Shown: positions 35,722 through 46,326 of the stretch, in pieces
How positions within the stretch are numbered: the first letter of the stretch is position 1
How the letters are laid out: each line of letters opens with the position of its first letter
NCBI GenBank assembly: GCA_021841585.1
Contig: JAKBUS010000011.1
Location: 1-50,384, forward strand
Length of the DNA: 50,384 bases
Source: Pseudomonadota bacterium
GTDB lineage: Bacteria; Pseudomonadota; Gammaproteobacteria; Acidiferrobacterales; Acidiferrobacteraceae
Direction: 5' to 3'
Notes under the pieces: model-generated
Database searches by the model: none
Seen by the model: the letters and a program-made list of their open reading frames with translations, nothing else
What the model was told of the DNA's origin: nothing
Program-made: the position numbers and the translations under genes

Positions 35722-36623
35722 GGCGCCTCCAGGGTTTCGGACAGGATCGCAAGCACCAGGTCCTCGAAGGACAGGCCTGCGGCGCGCGACGCCATCGGCA
35801 CGAGGCTGTGGTCGGTCATGCCCGGGACGGTATTCAGCTCAAGCACGTACGGTGCGCCATCCGCGCCCGCCATGATATCGACGCGCCCCCAGCCGCGCGC
35901 GCCGAGCGCCTTGAAGGTCGCCCACGCCAGCGCCTGCATGGCTTGTTCGTCTTGCGCCGACAGACCAGACGGGCAGTGGTAGCGCGTGGTGTCGAGCAGG
36001 TACTTGGCGTCGTAATCGTAGAACGCCTGCGAGGTCTCGAGCCTTATGACCGGCAGGGCTCGGTTGCCGAGGATGGCGCAGGTATATTCGGGACCCGTGA
36101 TGCACGCCTCGGCAAGGACCGGACCGTAGGCATGCGCCTTGCGAAAGGCCTGGGCGAGATCGGCCGGCGACAAGACCTTGCTGACCCCGATGCTCGAACC
36201 CTCGGAGACCGGCTTCAAGATGAGCGGAAAGCCGAGCGCCTCGACCGTGGCGAGATCCTGCTCGGAACGAAGCAGGCGAAAGTCGGGCGTGGGCAGGGAC
36301 GCGGCGCGCAAGACCGCCTTGCTCAACATCTTGTCCATGGCCACTGCCGAGGCCGCCACCCCGCTACCCGTATAAGGCATGCCCATCACCTCGAGCAGGC
36401 CTTGTACACAACCGTCCTCGCCGAAACGGCCGTGGAGCGCGATGAAGGCGCGGTCGTAACCCTCGGCGAGGCGCGCCGCGAGGTCGCGTCCCACATCGAT
36501 CCCGTGGGCATCGACGCCGCGCGATCGCAAGGCCGCCAGCACCGCCTGACCGCTTTTCAGGGACACGGCGCGCTCCGAGGACATGCCCCCATGCAGGACT
36601 GCGACCTTTCCATAACGACTCAT
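35718..36623 (-). CDS. ddl: D-alanine--D-alanine ligase
   Basis: ATP-grasp enzyme making D-Ala-D-Ala for the peptidoglycan stem, substrate of MurF. 301 residues. N-terminal VAVLHGGMSSERAVSLKSG, the ATP-grasp loop KPVSEGSSIGVSKV, and the C-terminal metal site ELNTVPGMTDHSLVP are all present. ATG 36623 is chosen because it overlaps the murB stop (ATGA) and the enzyme's typical N-terminus begins there; a longer frame is not protein-like. The Y and K residues of the omega loop (DAKYLLDTTRYHCPS) fit the D-Ala-D-Ala rather than the D-lactate type. Confidence 0.98.
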   Translation of the reverse strand: MSRYGKVAVLHGGMSSERAVSLKSGQAVLAALRSRGVDAHGIDVGRDLAARLAEGYDRAFIALHGRFGEDGCVQGLLEVMGMPYTGSGVAASAVAMDKMLSKAVLRAASLPTPDFRLLRSEQDLATVEALGFPLILKPVSEGSSIGVSKVLSPADLAQAFRKAHAYGPVLAEACITGPEYTCAILGNRALPVIRLETSQAFYDYDAKYLLDTTRYHCPSGLSAQDEQAMQALAWATFKALGARGWGRVDIMAGADGAPYVLELNTVPGMTDHSLVPMASRAAGLSFEDLVLAILSETLEAP

Positions 36624-37507
36624 GCCGCGTCTCCCACGATCTTGACCTCGGGACTCAATAGGATGCCGGTGCGCTGCTGGACAAGCGCCTGGACCCGGCC
36701 GATCAGGCATTCGATGTCGGCGGCGGACGCCGTACCCTCATTGATGATGAAATTGGCATGGCGTGGCGAAACCACCGCGCCCCCTTCACGCAAGCCCTTG
36801 AGGCCCGCGCTCTCGATCAGACGGCCGGCGTGGTCACCCGGCGGGTTACGAAAGACCGACCCGGCGTTGGCGGTCTGCATGGGCTGAGTGCGATTACGGA
36901 TCGCCAGGTGCTCCCGGATACGCGCCATGCCGGCCTCGGTATCGCCGGCCGGTAAAACGAAGGAGGCGCTCACGAACCATTCCTCGCGGGATGATGCGGC
37001 GCGCCGATAGGCGATCTCGAAATCGGCGCGCGTGCGCGTGTCGACCCGGCCGTGCCGGTCGATGGTCTCGACGGCGGCGACATACTCCCAAATCTCGTGT
37101 CCGCCGGCACCGGCATTCATCGCCAAGGCCCCGCCCACCGTGCCGGGTATCCCCGCCAGAAACTCGAGGCCCGCGTAACCGGCCTGGGCGCAAAAACGCG
37201 CCAGTTTGGCGAGTGGCACGCCGGCCTCGGCGCGCACGGTCGCGCCCGCGAGCGTGAGATCGCCAAGGCCGCCCGCGGTGACGATGGCCGCCCCCCTGAA
37301 TCCACCATCACGCACCAGGGTGTTGCTGCCAAGACCGAGCCAGAGCAGGGGGCGATCGCGATACGCGGACAGAAATGCCGCCAGCGCCGCGATCGTAGGC
37401 GGCACATAGAAGAGATCGGCCGGCCCGCCGACGCGCCAGGTGGTCCGCCCCGCGAGGCGTTCGCCGTAACGCACGGTGGTGTCGGCCTCGGGGATCAAGG
37501 CGCTCAT
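36620..37507 (-). CDS. murB: UDP-N-acetylenolpyruvoylglucosamine reductase
   Basis: FAD and NADPH dependent reductase that makes UDP-MurNAc. 295 residues, of the shorter type II class, as suggested by its length. FAD-site motifs [14 protein letters not shown] and [21 protein letters not shown] (about 58-140) are clear, and the C-terminal [20 protein letters not shown] with the catalytic glutamate is present. [12 protein letters not shown] holds the proton-donor serine. ATG 37507 overlaps the murC stop by four bases, and the gene is joined to ddl by another ATGA. Confidence 0.98.
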   Translation of the reverse strand: MSALIPEADTTVRYGERLAGRTTWRVGGPADLFYVPPTIAALAAFLSAYRDRPLLWLGLGSNTLVRDGGFRGAAIVTAGGLGDLTLAGATVRAEAGVPLAKLARFCAQAGYAGLEFLAGIPGTVGGALAMNAGAGGHEIWEYVAAVETIDRHGRVDTRTRADFEIAYRRAASSREEWFVSASFVLPAGDTEAGMARIREHLAIRNRTQPMQTANAGSVFRNPPGDHAGRLIESAGLKGLREGGAVVSPRHANFIINEGTASAADIECLIGRVQALVQQRTGILLSPEVKIVGDAA

Positions 37508-38895
37508 TGTTCCCTCCTGAGCGCATCCGGAAGGGTCAAGGCCGCCTGACCGATGTTGCCGGCGCCAAGCGTCAACACGAGATCATGGGCGGCCACCACC
37601 GGCGCCAGTATGCGCGGCAAGTCGGCCAGGCTTTCGACAAATACCGGGTGGCGCCCACGGGCCCGCAGCGAGCGGCACAAGGCGCGGCCGTCGGCGCCGC
37701 TGATGGGGGCCTCGCCGGCCCCGTAGACCTCGGTCACGAACAGATTGTCGACATCCGCCAGGGCCGATGCGAAATCCTCAAGCAGGTCGTGCGTGCGCGT
37801 GTAACGGTGCGGCTGAAAAATCACCACGAGCCTGCGATCGGGCCAGCCCCCGCGCGCGGCGGCAAGCGTTGCCCTGATCTCGCGCGGATGGTGGGCATAG
37901 TCGTCGACAAACAAGACATCGCCGTCCGGGAGCTCCGAAAGGGCATTGATCTGAAAGCGCCGGCCTATGCCCGAGAAGGTCCTGAGACCCCGGGCGATAT
38001 CTTCACGCTTGGCGCCCAGTTCATGGCCGGCGGCGATGGCGGCGAGCGCGTTCAAGACATTGTGGCGGCCCGGATGACGCAGCGATGCCGTAAGCCACGC
38101 CTCCTCGCCCTGGTAGGCGACCGTAAAATGCATGTTCTGTCCTTCCTGAACGATGGCATGAGCGCGCATCTCGGCATCCTCGCTCACGCCATAGGTAAGC
38201 ACCGGCTTGTGGATGTCCGGCAACAGTTCACGAATCACCGGATCATCGACGCATACGATGGCAAGCCCATAGAAAGGCAGGTTGTGCAGGAACGCCAAAA
38301 ACGCCCGCTTCAGACGCTGGAAATCCCCGCCGTAAGTGGCCATGTGGTCGGAATCGATATTCGTGACGATCGCGATCAAGGGCTGGAGATGCAGGAACGA
38401 GGCATCGCTTTCGTCGGCCTCCGCCACCAGGTAGCGGCCGCGCCCAAGCCGCGCGTGACTGCCTATGCTGTTCAAGCGGCCACCGATGACGAACGTGGGA
38501 TCGAGCCCGGCCTGCCCGAGGACGCTCGCCACAAGGCTCGTGGTCGTGGTCTTGCCATGAGTGCCGGCAACCGCAACCCCTTGCTGTAGGCGCATGAGCT
38601 CGCCCAGCATCTCGGCGCGCGGGATCACCGGGATCTTGGCCGCGCGCGCGGCCAAGACCTCGGGGTTCTCGGGCGCGATCGCGGAAGACACGACCACCAC
38701 GTCCTGCGCGCACACGAGGCCCTGATCGTGGCCGATATGGACCTTGATTCCGAGGCTTGCAAGCCGCCTAGTGGTGGCGCTCTCGGCGGCATCCGACCCC
38801 GACACCTCGAACTTGAGATTATGAAGAACCTCGGCGATACCGCACATGCCGGCCCCGCCTATGCCCACGAAATGAATGCGATGGACATTATGCAT
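37504..38895 (-). CDS. murC: UDP-N-acetylmuramate--L-alanine ligase
   Basis: Adds L-alanine to UDP-MurNAc. 463 residues. N-terminal Rossmann loop [18 protein letters not shown]-loop [16 protein letters not shown], the metal-binding [14 protein letters not shown], and C-terminal [19 protein letters not shown] with the ligand histidines. ATG 38895 is preferred over TTG 38901 because GGAGG sits six bases before it, inside the end of murG. The gene therefore overlaps murG by 8 bases. Confidence 0.98.
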   Translation of the reverse strand: MHNVHRIHFVGIGGAGMCGIAEVLHNLKFEVSGSDAAESATTRRLASLGIKVHIGHDQGLVCAQDVVVVSSAIAPENPEVLAARAAKIPVIPRAEMLGELMRLQQGVAVAGTHGKTTTTSLVASVLGQAGLDPTFVIGGRLNSIGSHARLGRGRYLVAEADESDASFLHLQPLIAIVTNIDSDHMATYGGDFQRLKRAFLAFLHNLPFYGLAIVCVDDPVIRELLPDIHKPVLTYGVSEDAEMRAHAIVQEGQNMHFTVAYQGEEAWLTASLRHPGRHNVLNALAAIAAGHELGAKREDIARGLRTFSGIGRRFQINALSELPDGDVLFVDDYAHHPREIRATLAAARGGWPDRRLVVIFQPHRYTRTHDLLEDFASALADVDNLFVTEVYGAGEAPISGADGRALCRSLRARGRHPVFVESLADLPRILAPVVAAHDLVLTLGAGNIGQAALTLPDALRREQ

Positions 38896-39964
38896 GAGCA
38901 ACCTCCAGGCATGTGGCCACGATACGTTGAGTGGCGTCAGGCATGGCGCACACGCGACTGCGCTCGGCCATGCGCATGCCTACCTCCGGCGAACGCGCAA
39001 AGCCCTCGATGAGTTCCGCGACATGAGACGGGGAAAATTCCGCCTGCGGGACGCACAAGGCCGCCTCGCGATCCACGAGGAAACGGGCATTGGCGGTCTG
39101 GTGGTCATCGGTGGCGTACGGAAAAGGAACGAGCACGGCGGCGATTCCCACCGCGCACAATTCCGCGATCGTCATGGCGCCCGCGCGGCATACGACGACA
39201 TCCGCCCACTCGTATTCGACGGCCATGTCATCGAGGAATGCCGTGACCCGCGCCTCGATCCCACGCGCCGCGTAGGCCTCCCTGGTGGCGCCAAGCTCGC
39301 GATCCCCGGTCTGATGATGGATGACGGGGCGCCACGCCGGATCGATCAATGCCACGGCCTGCGGCAAAACGCTGTTTAATATCGAAGCCCCCTGGCTCCC
39401 CCCCACCACGAGCACGCGCAAGGGCGGGACGCGGCCCTTGAGACGGGTCTCGGGATGCGCGACGTTCAGGATCTCCGGACGCACCGGATTGCCGGTGTGC
39501 ACGGCCCCAGGCAGCGAGCGGAATGCCTCGGGAAAACCGCACAGTACGCGATCGGCGACGAGCGCGAGCCAGCGGTTGGTGAGGCCGGCCAGCGCGTTTT
39601 GCTCGTGCACGACAAGCGGGGTGCGCGTAAGCCAGGCGACAAGGCCACCGGGGCCGGCGACGAAACCGCCGAGCGCGAGCACTACATCCGGCCGCCGCTG
39701 CCGGAAGATGCGGTAGGTCTGCCAGAGCGCGATGGCCAGACGCCCTGGCAGAAACGCCAGATCGCGCAGCGACCCGCGCCGCAGCCCCTGAATCGTGATC
39801 CGGTCCACGCAGAAGCCGGCGGCCGGCACCACGCGCGCCTCAAGACCGCGCGCCGTGCCGATCCAGGCGACCGCCACCCCCTGGGCACGCAGGGCACGGG
39901 CCACGGCTAGCGCCGGGAAGACATGCCCCCCGGTGCCGCCGGCGGCAATCAGGACGGTCTTCAT
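38888..39964 (-). CDS. murG: UDP-GlcNAc : lipid I N-acetylglucosaminyltransferase MurG
   Basis: Peripheral inner-membrane GT-B glycosyltransferase that converts lipid I to lipid II. 358 residues. N-terminal loop [17 protein letters not shown] and the second glycine loop [16 protein letters not shown] are family signatures; the donor motif [23 protein letters not shown] ending in [10 protein letters not shown] is intact. ATG 39964 overlaps the ftsW stop (ATGA). Longer in-frame starts fall inside ftsW and show shadow sequence. Confidence 0.98.
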   Translation of the reverse strand: MKTVLIAAGGTGGHVFPALAVARALRAQGVAVAWIGTARGLEARVVPAAGFCVDRITIQGLRRGSLRDLAFLPGRLAIALWQTYRIFRQRRPDVVLALGGFVAGPGGLVAWLTRTPLVVHEQNALAGLTNRWLALVADRVLCGFPEAFRSLPGAVHTGNPVRPEILNVAHPETRLKGRVPPLRVLVVGGSQGASILNSVLPQAVALIDPAWRPVIHHQTGDRELGATREAYAARGIEARVTAFLDDMAVEYEWADVVVCRAGAMTIAELCAVGIAAVLVPFPYATDDHQTANARFLVDREAALCVPQAEFSPSHVAELIEGFARSPEVGMRMAERSRVCAMPDATQRIVATCLEVAHA

Positions 39965-41109
39965 CGCGAGGCCCCCTGAGCCTTGCGCTCGCGATCGATG
40001 CGCAGCAAAAGTCCAAGCGCGGTGCAGCTCATCAAGGTGCTCGAACCGCCATAACTCAAAAGCGGCAATGCCAATCCCTTGGTCGGCAAAACCCCCATGT
40101 CGACCCCCATATTGATGATCGCCTCCAGGCCGATCAGGATGGCGACCCCTTGAGCGACATAACACGAGTAGAGATCGCCGTCCTGGCGCGCGGCCTCGGC
40201 GATCTGGAAGGCGCGCACTACGAGCACGGCAAAGAGCCCAATCACAAACAGCACGCCGACAAGCCCGAACTCCTCGGCAATGATCGCAAACAGAAAATCG
40301 GTATGCGAGGCTGGCAGATAATAAAGCTTCTGGATACTGAGGCCGAGGCCGCGGCCCAACCACCCGCCGCGTCCGAAGGCCATGAGCGACTGGACCAGCT
40401 GATAGCCATCGCCCTTGGCGCGCGCGAAGGGGTGCAGGAAACCTATCACGCGGTCCTCGCGATAGCGCGACGCCAGGATCAACAGCACGCCGGCACCCAC
40501 GCCCGCAAGGACCACCGCCACGAAATGGCTCAGGCGGACACCTCCGACGAACAGCATGCCAAAGGCGACCGCCCACAGGATCACCTCGCTGCCCATGTCG
40601 GGCTCGAGCAGCAAAAGGACTCCAGTCACCATGAGCAGCGTGGCTACCGTCAGGATGCCATGGGTGAATTCACTCAGGCGATCCTGGCGGCGCACGAGAT
40701 AGCCGGCGAGATAGAGGACCAGGAACAATTTCAGAAATTCCGAGGGCTGGATATTGATCACGCCCAAGGACAACCAGCGCGCCGAGCCATTGACGCGCAC
40801 GCCCAGGTGCGGGATCAGCACCAGCACCAGGGCCACGAGCCCCCCCATCAAGAGGTAGGGGGACATCCGGCGCCATACCACGGTAGGGATCCGCACCACC
40901 ACGGTGAGCGTGATGATGCTGATCGCGGTATTCACGGCATCGTGCCAGAGATAATAGGAGCTGTAGCCGACCTCATGCACCGCCACGAATGCCGATGCCG
41001 AGTACACCATAATAAGTCCAAACCCGAGCAATGTGAGCAGGGTGTACAAAAGCACGGAGTCCAGGGGTGGCGGGCGGCGCGTGACCGTGGTGTCCTTGAC
41101 GTCAGCCAT
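39961..41109 (-). CDS. ftsW: SEDS-family peptidoglycan polymerase FtsW
   Basis: Divisome glycosyltransferase that polymerises lipid II with FtsI. 382 residues with about 10 membrane segments starting at about 20 (LLYTLLTLLGFGLIMVYSAS). The conserved periplasmic and core motifs WLSLGVINIQPSEFLKLFLVLYLA, LLLEPDMGSEVI and the C-terminal PLLSYGGSSTLMS are present. The catalytic aspartate lies in the large loop of the SEDS fold. ATG 41109 (MADVKDTTV) overlaps the end of murD by 8 bases; the longer frame is shadow sequence of murD. Confidence 0.98.
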   Translation of the reverse strand: MADVKDTTVTRRPPPLDSVLLYTLLTLLGFGLIMVYSASAFVAVHEVGYSSYYLWHDAVNTAISIITLTVVVRIPTVVWRRMSPYLLMGGLVALVLVLIPHLGVRVNGSARWLSLGVINIQPSEFLKLFLVLYLAGYLVRRQDRLSEFTHGILTVATLLMVTGVLLLLEPDMGSEVILWAVAFGMLFVGGVRLSHFVAVVLAGVGAGVLLILASRYREDRVIGFLHPFARAKGDGYQLVQSLMAFGRGGWLGRGLGLSIQKLYYLPASHTDFLFAIIAEEFGLVGVLFVIGLFAVLVVRAFQIAEAARQDGDLYSCYVAQGVAILIGLEAIINMGVDMGVLPTKGLALPLLSYGGSSTLMSCTALGLLLRIDRERKAQGASR

Positions 41110-42451
41110 GGGCACCCCCCGGGCCGCCCAGGACGAGCCGCTCGACCGCGTCCACGAACACCTCGCCGCGATGAGCATAATTCCGGAACATGTCGAAGCT
41201 CGCGCACGCCGGGGACAGCAATACCTGGTCTCCGGCTTGCGCCTGCCCGCGCGCCATGAGTACCGCCTCGTCCATGTCGCGCGCATGGATGATCGGGCAA
41301 CAACCGTGCAAGGCCTGTTCGATGCGCGCGGCATCGCGCCCGATCAACACAACCGCCCGCGCCTTGCCACGCACGGCCGCGGCGAGCGGCGCAAAATCCG
41401 CCCCCTTGCCATCACCGCCTACGATCAGCACTGTCGGACCGCTCAGACCGGCCATGGCCGCAGCGGTCGCGCCCACGTTCGTGCCCTTGGAATCATCTAT
41501 CCAGTCGATGTCGTCACGGCGCGCGACGATCCGGGTCCTGTGCGGGAGACCCTGGAACGCCCGCACCGCCTCCGCCATCGCCGCGAGATCGCGGGTCACG
41601 GCGGTCGCGAGCGCGAATGCGGCCAGGACATTGGCGACATTGTGGCGTCCGGGGACCGGCACGGCGGCCTCCGGCATCAAGGGCTGACGCCCATAGGCAA
41701 GCCACGATTCACCGGCGTGGTCGATCAACCCGAAATCGTGTCCTATCGGGCGCCCGAGCCCAAAGGTGACGACCTCCCGATCTTCATGCGCCATGGCGAT
41801 GACCCACGGGTCGTCGCGGTTGACGACCATGCGCCCGACCCCGCCAAAAATGCGCGCCTTGGCATGCGCGTATTCAGACAGGTCCTCGTAACGATCCATG
41901 TGATCGGGGCTTATGTTCAAAATCGTCGCCGCCTGGGCATTCAAATTCTCGGTCGTTTCGAGCTGGAAGCTCGACAGCTCGAGCACATAGACATCAGGCA
42001 CCGGCCGATCCAGGAGCGACAGTGCGGGGATGCCGATGTTGCCGCCCACGGCGACCTGAAAGCCGGCGCGCGCCAGCATGTCGCCGACTAGAGTCGTGAC
42101 GGTGCTCTTGCCATTGGAGCCGGTGATGGCAATAACCGGCGCGAGGCAGGCGCGCGCGAACAATTCGATGTCGCCGACCACGGCAACGCCCATGCGCCGC
42201 GCGGCGGCGATGGCAGGCTCCTTCAGCGACAGGCCGGGGCTCACCACCAACAGATCGGTGCCGACCAGGAGATCTTTGCGGAACTCCCCGAGCAGTACCC
42301 GCACCTGCGGGTGATGGGCGCGCAGCGACTCCAAAAACGGGGGGGCGGGGCGTGTGTCACACACCGTAACCTCGTAATCCTGGGCACGCAGATAATTCAC
42401 GCACGACAGGCCGGTCTCGCCTAGCCCAAGGACGATGGCCGCCCGCGTCAT
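41102..42451 (-). CDS. murD: UDP-N-acetylmuramoylalanine--D-glutamate ligase
   Basis: Adds D-glutamate to UDP-MurNAc-L-Ala. 449 residues. N-terminal Rossmann motif [20 protein letters not shown]-loop [31 protein letters not shown] metal-binding segment, and C-terminal [18 protein letters not shown] and [15 protein letters not shown] 42451 overlaps the mraY stop (ATGA). In-frame sequence further upstream belongs to mraY in another frame. Confidence 0.98.
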   Translation of the reverse strand: MTRAAIVLGLGETGLSCVNYLRAQDYEVTVCDTRPAPPFLESLRAHHPQVRVLLGEFRKDLLVGTDLLVVSPGLSLKEPAIAAARRMGVAVVGDIELFARACLAPVIAITGSNGKSTVTTLVGDMLARAGFQVAVGGNIGIPALSLLDRPVPDVYVLELSSFQLETTENLNAQAATILNISPDHMDRYEDLSEYAHAKARIFGGVGRMVVNRDDPWVIAMAHEDREVVTFGLGRPIGHDFGLIDHAGESWLAYGRQPLMPEAAVPVPGRHNVANVLAAFALATAVTRDLAAMAEAVRAFQGLPHRTRIVARRDDIDWIDDSKGTNVGATAAAMAGLSGPTVLIVGGDGKGADFAPLAAAVRGKARAVVLIGRDAARIEQALHGCCPIIHARDMDEAVLMARGQAQAGDQVLLSPACASFDMFRNYAHRGEVFVDAVERLVLGGPGGAHG

Positions 42452-43524
42452 GGCCGCCCCCCGAGGGTCGAGAGCCCGATCAGCACGAGAATGACGGTGG
42501 CAATCCAAAAGCGCACGATCACGCGCGGCTCCGGCCACCCCTTGAGCTCGAAATGGTGATGCAAGGGGGCCATCCTGAAGACCCGCCTGCCCGTGAGCTT
42601 GAACGATCCGACCTGCAACATGACCGAGAGGGTTTCGGCCACGAACACGCCCCCCATGATAAAGAGCAGGAGCTCCTGGCGGATCACTACCGCCACGATA
42701 CCCAAGGCGGCACCCAAGGCCAGGGCGCCGACGTCGCCCATGAACACCTGCGCGGGATAGGTGTTGAACCATAGAAACGCCAGCGTCGCCCCTATGATGG
42801 CGCAGCAAAAGACCAGCAGCTCGCGTGCCCCGGGCACGAAGGGGTGACCGACCTGCGCGGCGAGATGCGGAGAACCCGCGACATAGGCCAGCACACCCAG
42901 GGCGCCCGCCACGAGCGCGGTCGGGAAGGCGGCAAGCCCATCCAGCCCATCGGTGAGATTGACGGCATTGCTGGCGCCGGTGATCACAAGAAAGCCGAGG
43001 AGCACGAACGAGAACGCCCCAAGCCGGACCAGCGGATGGGTCATCCACGGGAGATAGAAGTCGGTGTCCGCGCCCTTGTGCGCCACCGCATAGACCGCGG
43101 CGGCGGCCGCAATCGAGACCAGGGTCTGGGACACGAACTTTGCGCGTGCCCCTATTCCCCGGGGGTTTTTGTGGAGAAGCTTCACGTAGTCGTCGGCCCA
43201 GCCGATGGCGCCAAATAGCAAGAGGGTGGCGAGCGCGATCCATGTGGCGCGGTTGTCGGGACGCATCCATAGGACCGTCGAGGCGGCAATCGCAAACAGC
43301 ATGAGCAGTCCACCCATGGTCGGCGTGCCGGCCTTCTGATAGTGGCTTTGCGGGCCATCCTTGCGAACCGTCTGGCCGATAAGTCTCGCGGTGAGCCTGC
43401 GGATCATGGCCGGACCCACGGCGACCCCCAGGCCAAAGGCCGTCAGAAACGCCAACAGGGCGCGCCAGGCCAGCCGATCGGTGGCCGGTGTGGCGGCAAA
43501 TGCCTTCATGATGAGCAGAAACAT
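42448..43524 (-). CDS. mraY: Phospho-N-acetylmuramoyl-pentapeptide transferase MraY
   Basis: Polytopic enzyme that links UDP-MurNAc-pentapeptide to undecaprenyl phosphate, forming lipid I. 358 residues (E. coli 360), 10 membrane segments. Signatures: [28 protein letters not shown] with the DD motif, [13 protein letters not shown], and the HHH motif [23 protein letters not shown] near the C-terminus. ATG 43524 lies seven bases after the murF stop; an internal ATG at 43509 (MKAFAATP) is also possible. Confidence 0.98.
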   Translation of the reverse strand: MFLLIMKAFAATPATDRLAWRALLAFLTAFGLGVAVGPAMIRRLTARLIGQTVRKDGPQSHYQKAGTPTMGGLLMLFAIAASTVLWMRPDNRATWIALATLLLFGAIGWADDYVKLLHKNPRGIGARAKFVSQTLVSIAAAAAVYAVAHKGADTDFYLPWMTHPLVRLGAFSFVLLGFLVITGASNAVNLTDGLDGLAAFPTALVAGALGVLAYVAGSPHLAAQVGHPFVPGARELLVFCCAIIGATLAFLWFNTYPAQVFMGDVGALALGAALGIVAVVIRQELLLFIMGGVFVAETLSVMLQVGSFKLTGRRVFRMAPLHHHFELKGWPEPRVIVRFWIATVILVLIGLSTLGGRP

Positions 43525-43531
43525 CCAGCCC

Positions 43532-44872
43532 TCAGCTCGCGCGTAAGGCGGATACGATGCGCTCCATGCGCATGCTCCGCGACCCTTTGACCAACACCAC
43601 GGCGTCCTCATGGAGTGCCGCCCTAAGATCTTTCGAAAGCGCCTCGTGATCCTCGTAATGCCGTCCACCGGCACCGAAGGCGCGGCTGGCCTCGGCGGCC
43701 AACGGACCCAGCGTCCACAGGTGCTCTATGCCGGCGGCGGCCGCGGCCTCCCCAAACGAGCGGTGGAGGGCATAGCCGCCCTCACCAAGCTCGCCCATGT
43801 CACCCAAAACGAGCCAGCGCTCGCCGGGTAGGTCGGCGAGCACGGCGAGCGCGGCGAGCGCCGAATCCGGGTTGGCATTGTAGCTGTCGTCGATGAGGCG
43901 CGAGCCGGCGCATCCCACCGCCCCTTCCAGGCGTCCGGCAACCGGGACGGCCTTAGCGAGGCCCGCGGCTATGGCGTCGCGCGACGCGCCAACGGTCAGG
44001 GCCAGCGCGGTGGCGGCTAGGGCATTGGCCACGTTGTGCCGCCCCAGCATGGCAAGCCGCACGGGCAGCGGGTCCGCCCAACCACGCGCGGTCATGACCA
44101 CGTCCGCGCCATCAGCCGTCAACGTAAAGCGCGCCGTCACATCCGCCGACGCGCGCAGACCATAAGTCAGTACCGGTCCGCGGGCAAGGCCACGCCAATA
44201 CGGGGCATAGGCATCGTCGGCATTGATGACCGCGACGCCCTGATCACCAAGGGCCGGGTACAGCGAGCCCTTCTCGTGAGCCACCGCCTCGATGGTCCCG
44301 AGGCCGGCGAGATGCGCGCGCCCGGCGTTGGTGACCAAGGCCACGTCCGGGGCCGCGATGGCCGCCAGCGTGGCGATCTCGCCGGGCCGGTTCATGCCCA
44401 TCTCTATGACGGCATGGCGATGCTCGGGCCGCAACCGCAGGAGCGTGAGCGGCACGCCGATGTCGTTGTTGAGATTGCCTTGGGTCGCGATACCCGGGTT
44501 CTCGCGCGCGAGTATGCGTGCCGCCATCTCCTTCACGCTCGTCTTGCCATTGCTGCCGGTCACCGCGAGCACCCGGGCATTCATCTTGCGCCGCCAATGG
44601 GCGGCCAGCCGCCCCAAGGCCAGACGCGTATCCGGCACCGTAAGACAGGGGGGCCAACCCGCCTCGCACGGTCGGTCGGTGATCGCCGCCAGCGCCCCAC
44701 GGCTGGCGGCCTCGCGCAAAAAGGCATGGCCATCGAAACGCGTGCCCCGCAAGGCGATGAAAAGGCAACCGGGCGCCATGGTGCGGGTGTCGGTCGCGAC
44801 ACCCTCGATGTGTCCCGGGACCGCCGCGGACTCGGCGCCAATGGCCATGGCGACCTCGGCTACGGTCATCAT
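43532..44872 (-). CDS. murF: UDP-MurNAc-tripeptide--D-alanyl-D-alanine ligase
   Basis: Adds D-Ala-D-Ala, finishing the pentapeptide precursor. 446 residues. Substrate-binding N-terminal domain with [21 protein letters not shown]-loop [35 protein letters not shown] and C-terminal [21 protein letters not shown] 44872 overlaps the murE stop (ATGATGA); a second ATG follows at 44869. It receives dipeptide from Ddl encoded later in the same cluster. Confidence 0.98.
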   Translation of the reverse strand: MMTVAEVAMAIGAESAAVPGHIEGVATDTRTMAPGCLFIALRGTRFDGHAFLREAASRGALAAITDRPCEAGWPPCLTVPDTRLALGRLAAHWRRKMNARVLAVTGSNGKTSVKEMAARILARENPGIATQGNLNNDIGVPLTLLRLRPEHRHAVIEMGMNRPGEIATLAAIAAPDVALVTNAGRAHLAGLGTIEAVAHEKGSLYPALGDQGVAVINADDAYAPYWRGLARGPVLTYGLRASADVTARFTLTADGADVVMTARGWADPLPVRLAMLGRHNVANALAATALALTVGASRDAIAAGLAKAVPVAGRLEGAVGCAGSRLIDDSYNANPDSALAALAVLADLPGERWLVLGDMGELGEGGYALHRSFGEAAAAAGIEHLWTLGPLAAEASRAFGAGGRHYEDHEALSKDLRAALHEDAVVLVKGSRSMRMERIVSALRAS

Positions 44873-46326
44873 GACGCCCCCAGCAGCTGACGGGCGGTGA
44901 GGCGATCACTGTATGGAACCCGCCTGTCGCCGAACTGTTGATATTCTTCGTGACCCTTGCCGGCGATCACCACGACATCCCCTGCGGACCCCTCGCGCAG
45001 CGCGTGCGCAATCGCCGCTTGGCGATCGCCCATGACCGTAAGGCGCGCGCGTGCCTCGTCGGGGACCCCCTTCAGGATATCAGCGATGATGCGCTCCGGG
45101 TCTTCGTGGCGGGGATTGTCGTGGGTCACGATGGCAAGGTCACTGTAGCGGCAAGCACACGCCCCCATGAGCGCGCGCTTGCCGCGGTCACGGTCCCCGC
45201 CGCACCCAAAGACGCAGATCACCCGCCCCGTGGCATGGGCGCGGGCCCCGGCCAGGGCCTTCTCCAGGGCATCGGGGGTATGGGCATAGTCGACCACCAC
45301 GAACGGCTGATCGGCCCGCCCCGGCACGGGCTCCATGCGTCCCGGAATGGGGGTGGCGCCCGCCAAGGCATCGGCGGCGTCACGCGCCCGCCAACCCGAC
45401 GCCAGCAGCGCGGCAAGCGCGGCCGCCAGATTATAGACGTTGAAATGGCCGATCAAGGCGCTCTTTAGGGTCACAGACCCTTCCGGGGTAACGAACACGA
45501 TCTCGAGACCCCTCGCGGTCGCCTGGACGTCCCGGATGCGCACCTCGCCCGCGCTCCCGTAGCGCCATGCCCGAACCCCGGACGCCAAGCGGCCCTGCAA
45601 GACCTCGCTAAATGCGTCGTCGCCGTTCAGGACCGCAAATGCCATGTCGGGCCATGCAAACAGCCGTGCCTTGGCCTCGCCATAGCGCGCCATATCCCCG
45701 TGATAATCCAGGTGATCGCGCGTGAGATTCGTAAAGACCGCACCGGTGAAGCGCACCCCCTCGACCCGGCCTTGATCGAGCGCATGCGAGGACACCTCCG
45801 CCGACACCGCGCTCGCCCCCTCGCGCCGAAAGCGCTCCAGCCAGCGATGCATGGATATGGCGTCCGGCGTGGTGCGCTCGGCCGGCAACAGCGCGCCGGG
45901 GAAGCCGTTACCGAGTGTCCCGATCAAGGCGCATGGACTACGGACGTTCATGGCGTGGGCTATGAGATGGCTGGTGGTGGTCTTGCCGTTGGTCCCGGTC
46001 ACTCCGATGATCGATAGCGCCCGCGATGGGCTTCCATAGAAACGGTCAGCCATGACGCCAACCTGATAGCGCAGACCGGGGCAGACGATGACCGGGACCG
46101 TGCCCAACCGGGCATCATCCCCGTCCTCGGTCACGACCGCGGCCGCGCCACGCGCCACCGCATCACTGATGAAGCGGCGCCCATCCTGGCTCGTGCCGGC
46201 CAGGGCCATGAACAAGGCACCCGGCACCACCGTGCGGCTGTCGAGGCTCAAGGCCGAGATCGGCCGGTCGGCGCCCGGCTCGAGTTCGCGGATACCCTGC
46301 AAAAGTGTGGCGAGCGTAGCCGTCAT
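44869..46326 (-). CDS. murE: UDP-MurNAc-L-Ala-D-Glu--meso-diaminopimelate ligase
   Basis: Adds the third residue of the stem peptide. 485 residues. LSLDSRTVVPGALFMALAG in the N-terminal domain, P-loop GVTGTNGKTTTSHLIAHAM, and the DNPR motif in VTHDNPRHEDPERI, which marks meso-diaminopimelate specificity as in Gram-negatives. ATG 46326 is preferred over GTG 46332 because GAGG lies five bases upstream of it and it overlaps the ftsI stop by four bases. Confidence 0.98.
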   Translation of the reverse strand: MTATLATLLQGIRELEPGADRPISALSLDSRTVVPGALFMALAGTSQDGRRFISDAVARGAAAVVTEDGDDARLGTVPVIVCPGLRYQVGVMADRFYGSPSRALSIIGVTGTNGKTTTSHLIAHAMNVRSPCALIGTLGNGFPGALLPAERTTPDAISMHRWLERFRREGASAVSAEVSSHALDQGRVEGVRFTGAVFTNLTRDHLDYHGDMARYGEAKARLFAWPDMAFAVLNGDDAFSEVLQGRLASGVRAWRYGSAGEVRIRDVQATARGLEIVFVTPEGSVTLKSALIGHFNVYNLAAALAALLASGWRARDAADALAGATPIPGRMEPVPGRADQPFVVVDYAHTPDALEKALAGARAHATGRVICVFGCGGDRDRGKRALMGACACRYSDLAIVTHDNPRHEDPERIIADILKGVPDEARARLTVMGDRQAAIAHALREGSAGDVVVIAGKGHEEYQQFGDRRVPYSDRLTARQLLGAS